The translations under genes were made by a program, and so were the position numbers. From contig JAXDKS010000010.1 in assembly GCA_034666985.1 (NCBI GenBank), positions 1-64,000 on the forward strand: DNA of 64,000 nt. The letters are read 5' to 3'. Of the stretch, positions 59,762-64,000 are shown piece after piece. Origin of the DNA: DATARR01 sp034666985 (GTDB lineage Bacteria; Acidobacteriota; Thermoanaerobaculia; Multivoradales; UBA5704). The notes beneath the pieces are model-generated. The model was not told where the DNA came from and searched no databases. It saw only the letters and a program-made list of their open reading frames with translations. Position 1 is the first letter of the stretch. Each line of letters opens with the position of its first letter.

Positions 59762-60373
59762 TTAGAGCTGGCTAATTTTTCCCGTTTCGGGATCTTCGCG
59801 GACTCCCAGCTCGGCCAGCGACTCCAGCAACGCCTCCCGCCGCTCCTCCTGGACGACCAGGATCAGCCGCGCGGCACCGCCGTACTCCTCGCGCTCCAGC
59901 TCCACCTCGGGCGGACGGATCAGCCGCTTCACCGCCCCCACCCGCTCGTAGGGCACCTCGACCGCGAGCCGCACCGTCGGCTCCCGGGCCACGACGGCCA
60001 ATCCCTGCACCGCCTCCCGCACCGCCGAGGCGTAGGCCCGCGCGAGACCGCCCTTGCCCAGCTTGGTGCCGCCGAACCAGCGGACGACGATGGCCAGGAC
60101 GTCCGACAGGCCGGCGCCGCGCAGGACTTGGAGGATCGGCACCCCGGCGGTGCCGGCCGGCTCGCCGGCATCGGCGCTGCGCTCGCGAGGGGGCGTGCCC
60201 AGTCTCCAGGCCCAGCAGTGGTGCGTGGCGTCGGGGTAGCGCCGCGCCAGCTCCTCGAGGGCCGCCTTCGCCGCCGCCTCGTCCGCCGCCGGGCTGATCA
60301 CAGCCAGGAAGCGCGAGCCCTTCTCCCGGACCTCGGCCCGGGATTCTCTGGCGGGGGCGCGATACGAGGCCAT
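59762..60373 (-). CDS. IMPACT/YigZ-family protein
   Basis: 203 residues. Core motifs: VREKGSRFLAVISPAADEAA, DATHHCWAWRLGTPPRERSA (conserved HxxxAw), SADAGEPAGTAGVPILQVL and VVRWFGGTKLGKGGLARAY. Full family length, including the C-terminal DUF1949 domain (YERVGAVKRLIRPPEVELER). The biochemical role is unsettled; members are linked to translation. The next gene on the same strand is bshA, but a 17-bp gap separates them and functional linkage is not implied. Confidence 0.93.
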   Translation of the reverse strand: MASYRAPARESRAEVREKGSRFLAVISPAADEAAAKAALEELARRYPDATHHCWAWRLGTPPRERSADAGEPAGTAGVPILQVLRGAGLSDVLAIVVRWFGGTKLGKGGLARAYASAVREAVQGLAVVAREPTVRLAVEVPYERVGAVKRLIRPPEVELEREEYGGAARLILVVQEERREALLESLAELGVREDPETGKISQL

Positions 60374-60390
60374 GAAGAAAAGCGCGCGCG

Positions 60391-61518
60391 TCAGGGCAGA
60401 CCCGTCACCCGCTCGTAGAGGGTCCGGTAGCGGCCCACCACGGCGTCCTGGCTGAAGCGCTCGACCGCCTGTCGCCGCGCCTCCTCGCCGAAGCGCCGGC
60501 GCAGGTCCTCATCGCCCAGCAGGCGCAGGGCCGCCGCCGTCATCCCTTCCACGTCCCCCACCGGCCGCAGGAAGCCGGTCGCGCCGTCGTCCACCACCTC
60601 GGGCAGGCCGCCGGCGTCCGAGGAGACCACCGGCACCTCGCACGACATGGCTTCGAGCGCGGCGAGGCCGAACGACTCGGACTCGGAGGGGAGGAGGAAG
60701 AGGTCGGCCCCCACCAGCACCTCCTCGACCAGGGGGAGGCTGCCGATGAAGGTGATGGAGCCGCAGATGTGGTGCTCCCGGCAGTATTGCTCGACCTTGC
60801 CGCGGTCCGGCCCGTCGCCCACCATCAAGAGGCGGGCGGGGACCTTCTTCTGCACCCGCTCGAAGATGCTGATCACGTCCAGCACCCGCTTGACCGGGCG
60901 GAAGTTGGAGATGTGGACCAGCAGCCGCTCCCCCGGCTTGGCCCAGCGACGCGCCCCGGGGAGCTTGCGCACGGCCTCGAAGCGCGCCGGGTCGATGAAG
61001 TTGGGGATAACGTGGATCTCGTTGGGGACGCCGAGCTGCTCGACGGTGGTGCGGCGCAGCGACTCGGAGACGGCGGTGACGGCGTCGCTCTTCATGATCC
61101 CCCAGCGGGTCGTCTCCAGATAGTTGGGATCGTTGCCCACCAGGGTGACGTCCGTGCCGTGCAGCGTCGTCACCACCGGCAGCGAGTGCGGCGCCATGAT
61201 CTCCCGGGCGAGCACGGCCGAGACGGCGTTGGGGATGGCGTAGTGGACGTGCAGCACGTCGAGCGGCGCGTGGCGGGCCACCTCGACCATCTTGGTGGTG
61301 AGGGCCAGCGAATAGGGGGGGAAGTTGTCGAACAGCGGGTAGGTCGGGGTCACCACCTCATGGAAGAAGATCCGCGAGTTGAGCAGCGAGAGGCGGGAGG
61401 GAAGAGCGTAGCTGATGACGTGGACCTCGTCCCCCCGCTCGGCGAGCGCCATGGCCAGCTCGGTGGCCACGATGCCCGATCCGCCGTAGGTCGGGTAGCA
61501 ACTGATCCCGATCCTCAC
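60391..61518 (-). CDS. bshA: Bacillithiol glycosyltransferase BshA
   Basis: 375 residues. GT4 family: RIGISCYPTYGGSGIVATEL (donor-domain glycine-rich start), VVTTLHGTDVTLVGNDP, VTAVSESLRRTTVEQLGV, VHISNFRPVKRVLDVISIFE, LLPSESESFGLAALEAMSCE (EX7E donor motif) and VVSSDAGGLPEVV. Forms GlcNAc-malate from UDP-GlcNAc and L-malate, the first step of bacillithiol synthesis. GTG start overlaps the bshB stop by 4 bp (GTGA), so the two are translationally coupled. Confidence 0.95.
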   Translation of the reverse strand: MRIGISCYPTYGGSGIVATELAMALAERGDEVHVISYALPSRLSLLNSRIFFHEVVTPTYPLFDNFPPYSLALTTKMVEVARHAPLDVLHVHYAIPNAVSAVLAREIMAPHSLPVVTTLHGTDVTLVGNDPNYLETTRWGIMKSDAVTAVSESLRRTTVEQLGVPNEIHVIPNFIDPARFEAVRKLPGARRWAKPGERLLVHISNFRPVKRVLDVISIFERVQKKVPARLLMVGDGPDRGKVEQYCREHHICGSITFIGSLPLVEEVLVGADLFLLPSESESFGLAALEAMSCEVPVVSSDAGGLPEVVDDGATGFLRPVGDVEGMTAAALRLLGDEDLRRRFGEEARRQAVERFSQDAVVGRYRTLYERVTGLP

Positions 61519-62258
61519 CGCACACCTCCCGGCAGGATGGCCAGGAGGTCCGACACCGCCAGGGGCAGCCGGCTCCAGAAAGGCTCCCCGAAGGCCGCGC
61601 CGATCAGCAGGCCGAAGTGGCGGGCCCGGCCCTCGACTGCCAGGCGGAACTCCGGCGTCGCCACCTTGGTCATCGGCGCCCCGTCCTTCTCGCCCCCGCC
61701 ATCCTTTTCATCCTTTTCCAACTGATGGAGCTGGCTCCGGTAGGCCCGCAGCGATTCCAGCTTCGCCTCCCAGTCGGCCGTGACGTCGACGATGAATCTG
61801 GGCTCGAACGGGTCGTGCTGCATGTAGGCGAACAGGGCGGCCGGCCGGTGGGGCACGCCCGCGCCCCGGTGGCGCAGGCCGGCGTAGAAGCAGGATGCCT
61901 CCACGAGCTGATGGGCCCGGGTATGGTCGGGGTGGCGGTCGTGGGGCGTGGGCGCCAGCACCAGGTCCGGGGCCCACTCGCGCAGCTTGGCGATCAGGGA
62001 GTCCTCCTCGGCCGGGCCGGTGCGCAGGCCGCCGTCGCCGCAGTCGAGGAAGTCCATGACGGCCGCGCCCAGGGCCGCCGCAGCCCGTTCGGCTTCGGCC
62101 TGCCGCCCCTCGGGCGTGCCGCGGGTGCCCCGCTCGCCGCGGGTCAGGTGCAGGATGCCCACCCGCCTCCCCTGGCGGGCCAGCCGGGCGAGCGTGCCGC
62201 CGCAGCCCAGCTCCACGTCGTCCGGATGCGCGCCGATGGCCAGCACGTCGAGCTTCAT
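61515..62258 (-). CDS. bshB1: Bacillithiol deacetylase BshB1
   Basis: 247 residues from ATG 62258; the open frame upstream of it is antisense to bshC and discarded. PIG-L/LmbE fold: VLAIGAHPDDVELGCGGTLA (zinc motif AHPDDVE), LTRGERGTRGTPEGRQAEA, PTPHDRHPDHTRAHQL (zinc-binding HPDH), then YAGLRHRGAGVPHRPAALF. Removes the acetyl group from GlcNAc-malate. Downstream of bshC by 11 bp and upstream of bshA with a 4-bp overlap. Confidence 0.95.
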   Translation of the reverse strand: MKLDVLAIGAHPDDVELGCGGTLARLARQGRRVGILHLTRGERGTRGTPEGRQAEAERAAAALGAAVMDFLDCGDGGLRTGPAEEDSLIAKLREWAPDLVLAPTPHDRHPDHTRAHQLVEASCFYAGLRHRGAGVPHRPAALFAYMQHDPFEPRFIVDVTADWEAKLESLRAYRSQLHQLEKDEKDGGGEKDGAPMTKVATPEFRLAVEGRARHFGLLIGAAFGEPFWSRLPLAVSDLLAILPGGVR

Positions 62259-62269
62259 CGCTCTTCTCC

Positions 62270-63913
62270 CTATGGCACGATCACCTGCAGGTGCGCGGAG
62301 TCGAGCTCCATCTGCTCCCACAGCCGCTCGGCGAATTCCGGGCCGTACTTGCCCGGGAAGTGGGCGGTGGAGACGATCCTCTCCTGTGGCTTGCCGAGCG
62401 GCAGGCAGGCCTCCCGGAGCTGATGGGTGCGGCGGTCGACCACCTCGTTCTTGCGCGCCGCCGCGGCCGTGGCCTTCTCGCCAAAGACGTCCAGGGCGTG
62501 AAGGATCTGCTCCCGCGTCTTCTCGAACGGGCGCTCCAGATTGGGATCGGCCGCCAGCGCGGGACCGCGCATCTCGGCCAGCGTGGTTTCGAGACAGCGC
62601 CGCACCGGTCCCACCAGGTCGCCACCGTCGCGCTCCGCCAGCCAGCGGTCCACTCCGGCATGATCGCCCAGCAGGGTGGCCAGGGGGACGCCCACCTCCT
62701 CCAGACGCTCGATCTGCTTGGCTTCGAGGACCAGCGTCTGGGGCCGCAGCGCCACCCAGGGCGGCGCCACCTCCAGCACGGCGTGGGTGGCGGCGGCCTG
62801 GGCCATGTAGGACAGCTCGCCCGGCCCCAGCACCTGGAGCGTGGTGCCGAGCACGGCATCCTGCACGGCGGGGCGGGCCAGCACTCCGGGGGAGACCACC
62901 GCCGGATTCTCTTCCACGATCCCCAGCAGCTCCTCGATGGTTCCGGGTGCCTCGTCGCGGCCGCGCAGCGCGTAGCGGTCGCCGTCGCGCCACTCGATCC
63001 GCCGGCGCTCGCCGTGACGGAGGAGGAAGAGCGGGCTCGCCCCCCGCTGCGGGCTCACCTGCAGGGAGTAGCCGCGCGCCTTGACCTCGCCGTCGCGCTG
63101 GATGAGGGCCTCCTCCAACTCCCGCCGCCGCTCCACCAGCCGGCGCAGCCACGGCCGTTGCGCCGCCTTGAGCTCCGGCAGCATGGAGTCGAGCAGCAGG
63201 GGACATCGCGGGCCCATCACGTTCGCCATCAGGCGGCAGAAGGCCTCGCCGAAGCGGGCGTCCGGCCGGTACCAGCGGGCGACGGTGCGCATCCACTCGT
63301 GGTAGCGGTCCCCCGGCACGGCCTCGGCGATGCCACGCAGCACCTCCTCGATGCCGGGGCCGAGCGTCCGCATCCCCACCGGCGTGAGGGGCTCGGGGTC
63401 CGGCCCGAGGTTGAAGGCGCGGGCGCCGTCCGGGGCGAGGACCACCGCCTGCTCGACCTCCGCCCAGTCGTGGTCCTCGGTCGCCACCCAGAAGACGGCG
63501 ACGGCCGGCTGTCCGGCAGCTTCCAGGGCCGCGGCCCAGCGCGCGGCGGCCACCGCCTTGGCGAGGCAGTAGAGCGGGCCGCCCAGCAGACCCGGCTGCT
63601 GGCCGGCCACCACTACCCGCACGGAGGGGTCGGCCAGGCGGCGGGCGAGGTCGTCGGCGTTCTCGTTGCCATAGGCGCGGTTGCTGACGGCGAGCGCCTC
63701 GGCCAGCTCGCGGCGAGCTGTCTGGGGCGAGGGCACCGACGGGGAGAAGGCGGGCAGACTCCCCGGAGCGAGGAACCGCAGCGGCGCCAGCAGGTCGAGG
63801 TCGCGGCCGGCGAGCCACGCCGAGGGGAGCGGGGCCAGCAGCCGGGCCGCGGCGAGGTCGACCCGCGGCTCAGGCCGGCTTGGTGCAGAGGAGGATGAGA
63901 CGTTCGCTGTCAC
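62270..63913 (-). CDS. bshC: Putative cysteine ligase BshC
   Basis: 547 residues, GTG start at 63913 (no other start before the conserved core). Core sequence: VRVVVAGQQPGLLGGPLYCL (GQQxGLxGGPLY, diagnostic), VAVFWVATEDHDWAEVEQAV (WiAsEDHDf motif), SPQRGASPLFLLRHGERRR and AHFPGKYGPEFAERLWEQ near the C-terminus. Attaches Cys to glucosaminyl-malate to complete bacillithiol. First gene of bshC-bshB1-bshA. The first 14 codons overlap a degenerate methyltransferase tail in another frame. Confidence 0.93.
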   Translation of the reverse strand: MTANVSSSSAPSRPEPRVDLAAARLLAPLPSAWLAGRDLDLLAPLRFLAPGSLPAFSPSVPSPQTARRELAEALAVSNRAYGNENADDLARRLADPSVRVVVAGQQPGLLGGPLYCLAKAVAAARWAAALEAAGQPAVAVFWVATEDHDWAEVEQAVVLAPDGARAFNLGPDPEPLTPVGMRTLGPGIEEVLRGIAEAVPGDRYHEWMRTVARWYRPDARFGEAFCRLMANVMGPRCPLLLDSMLPELKAAQRPWLRRLVERRRELEEALIQRDGEVKARGYSLQVSPQRGASPLFLLRHGERRRIEWRDGDRYALRGRDEAPGTIEELLGIVEENPAVVSPGVLARPAVQDAVLGTTLQVLGPGELSYMAQAAATHAVLEVAPPWVALRPQTLVLEAKQIERLEEVGVPLATLLGDHAGVDRWLAERDGGDLVGPVRRCLETTLAEMRGPALAADPNLERPFEKTREQILHALDVFGEKATAAAARKNEVVDRRTHQLREACLPLGKPQERIVSTAHFPGKYGPEFAERLWEQMELDSAHLQVIVP

Positions 63914-63971
63914 GCTCGTAGGGGTCTCCCTGGAAATTGCCGAAGAGCGAGACGACCTCGAAGCCCCGGCG
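63870..63971 (-). pseudogene. Fragment of a methyltransferase C-terminus
   Basis: 33 codons in frame read RRGFEVVSLFGNFQGDPYER then LILLCTKPA-stop, the usual last strands of class I SAM-dependent methyltransferases. Just upstream (63972-63974) the same frame has a TAG, and a plus-strand start lies 11 bp further, so the body of the gene is gone from this place. It overlaps the beginning of bshC by 44 bp. Confidence 0.55.
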
Positions 63972-63984
63972 CTATGCTACGCGC

Positions 63985-64000
63985 ATGCTCCGCGACTGGA
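63985..64000 (+). CDS. Start of a gene cut by the window edge
   Basis: ATG 63985 (M-L-R-D-W visible) is preceded by TATGCT (63973-63978) 6 bp upstream, so the gene may be transcribed without a leader. Only five codons are in the window, and nothing can be said about the product. Confidence 0.3.

Noticed and set aside
62259..63818. Long N-terminal extension of BshB1 to 63818
   Set aside because: Antisense-like low-complexity frame within bshC; the LmbE-type fold starts at ATG 62258.

Overview
The window is GC-rich bacterial chromosome that reads best as a member of the Acidobacteriota, perhaps the Thermoanaerobaculia-like lineages. This is an inference from gene content: a bacillithiol (bshABC) cluster, an ELWxxDGT-repeat secreted protein, an MglA/MglB pair, many TPR and DUF1573-type proteins, and the SxtJ / carbamoyltransferase / DUF5989 gene set. 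No rRNA gene, complete tRNA, CRISPR array or complete transposase is visible.

Layout. 1-2.4 kb: end of the F-type ATPase operon (atpD, atpC), a membrane protein and a small gene, followed by a truncated tandem duplicate. 2.4-13.2 kb: accessory region. It holds two of three related palindrome-rich repeat arrays (2457-2773 and 11430-11703; the third is at 42964-43225), a second 21-bp repeat, a tRNA-like 3' end, an AT-richer island (about 4.9-9.7 kb) with a zinc anti-sigma-like TPR protein, a tiny DPLG peptide gene and a secreted protein, and decayed group II intron pieces. 13.2-31.5 kb: secreted and surface proteins (alpha/beta hydrolase, ELWxxDGT protein, two-repeat secreted protein, trypsin-like protease, DUF1573), a retropepsin-like pair, TPR/RDD membrane proteins, ftcD, mpl, an AlbA_2/Schlafen-type regulator and a diguanylate cyclase. 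31.5-39.6 kb: P1 peptidase, Cys-rich secreted protein, SxtJ/carbamoyltransferase/DUF5989, mglB-mglA, a TPR protein and yvcK, interspersed with a family of palindromic elements. The largest of these has perfect 51-bp inverted arms (39335-39533). 39.6-45.1 kb: glmU, glmS and a membrane-anchored MutS-like ATPase. 45.1-49.7 kb: an AT-richer orphan, a TfoX_N protein, a PIN toxin-antitoxin pair bracketed by a duplicated tfoX tail, and hppA. 49.9-64 kb: a glycoside hydrolase, a transmembrane pseudokinase, a possible HicB-like/partner pair, an ABC exporter, an SspB-like adaptor, yidD, small membrane proteins, an IMPACT-family protein, and the bshC-bshB-bshA operon at the right edge.

Genes that work together: atpD/atpC; yvcK-glmU-glmS (UDP-GlcNAc synthesis next to a protein family whose characterised member binds UDP-GlcNAc); mglB-mglA (GTPase and its activator); bshA/bshB/bshC (complete bacillithiol pathway); the PIN toxin and its RHH antitoxin; and SxtJ-carbamoyltransferase-DUF5989, a conserved gene set with unknown product. 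The most novel-looking material is repeat biology: three arrays with conserved ends and the 51-bp-arm palindromic element. The peptide/ZAS-TPR island and the pseudokinase come next.
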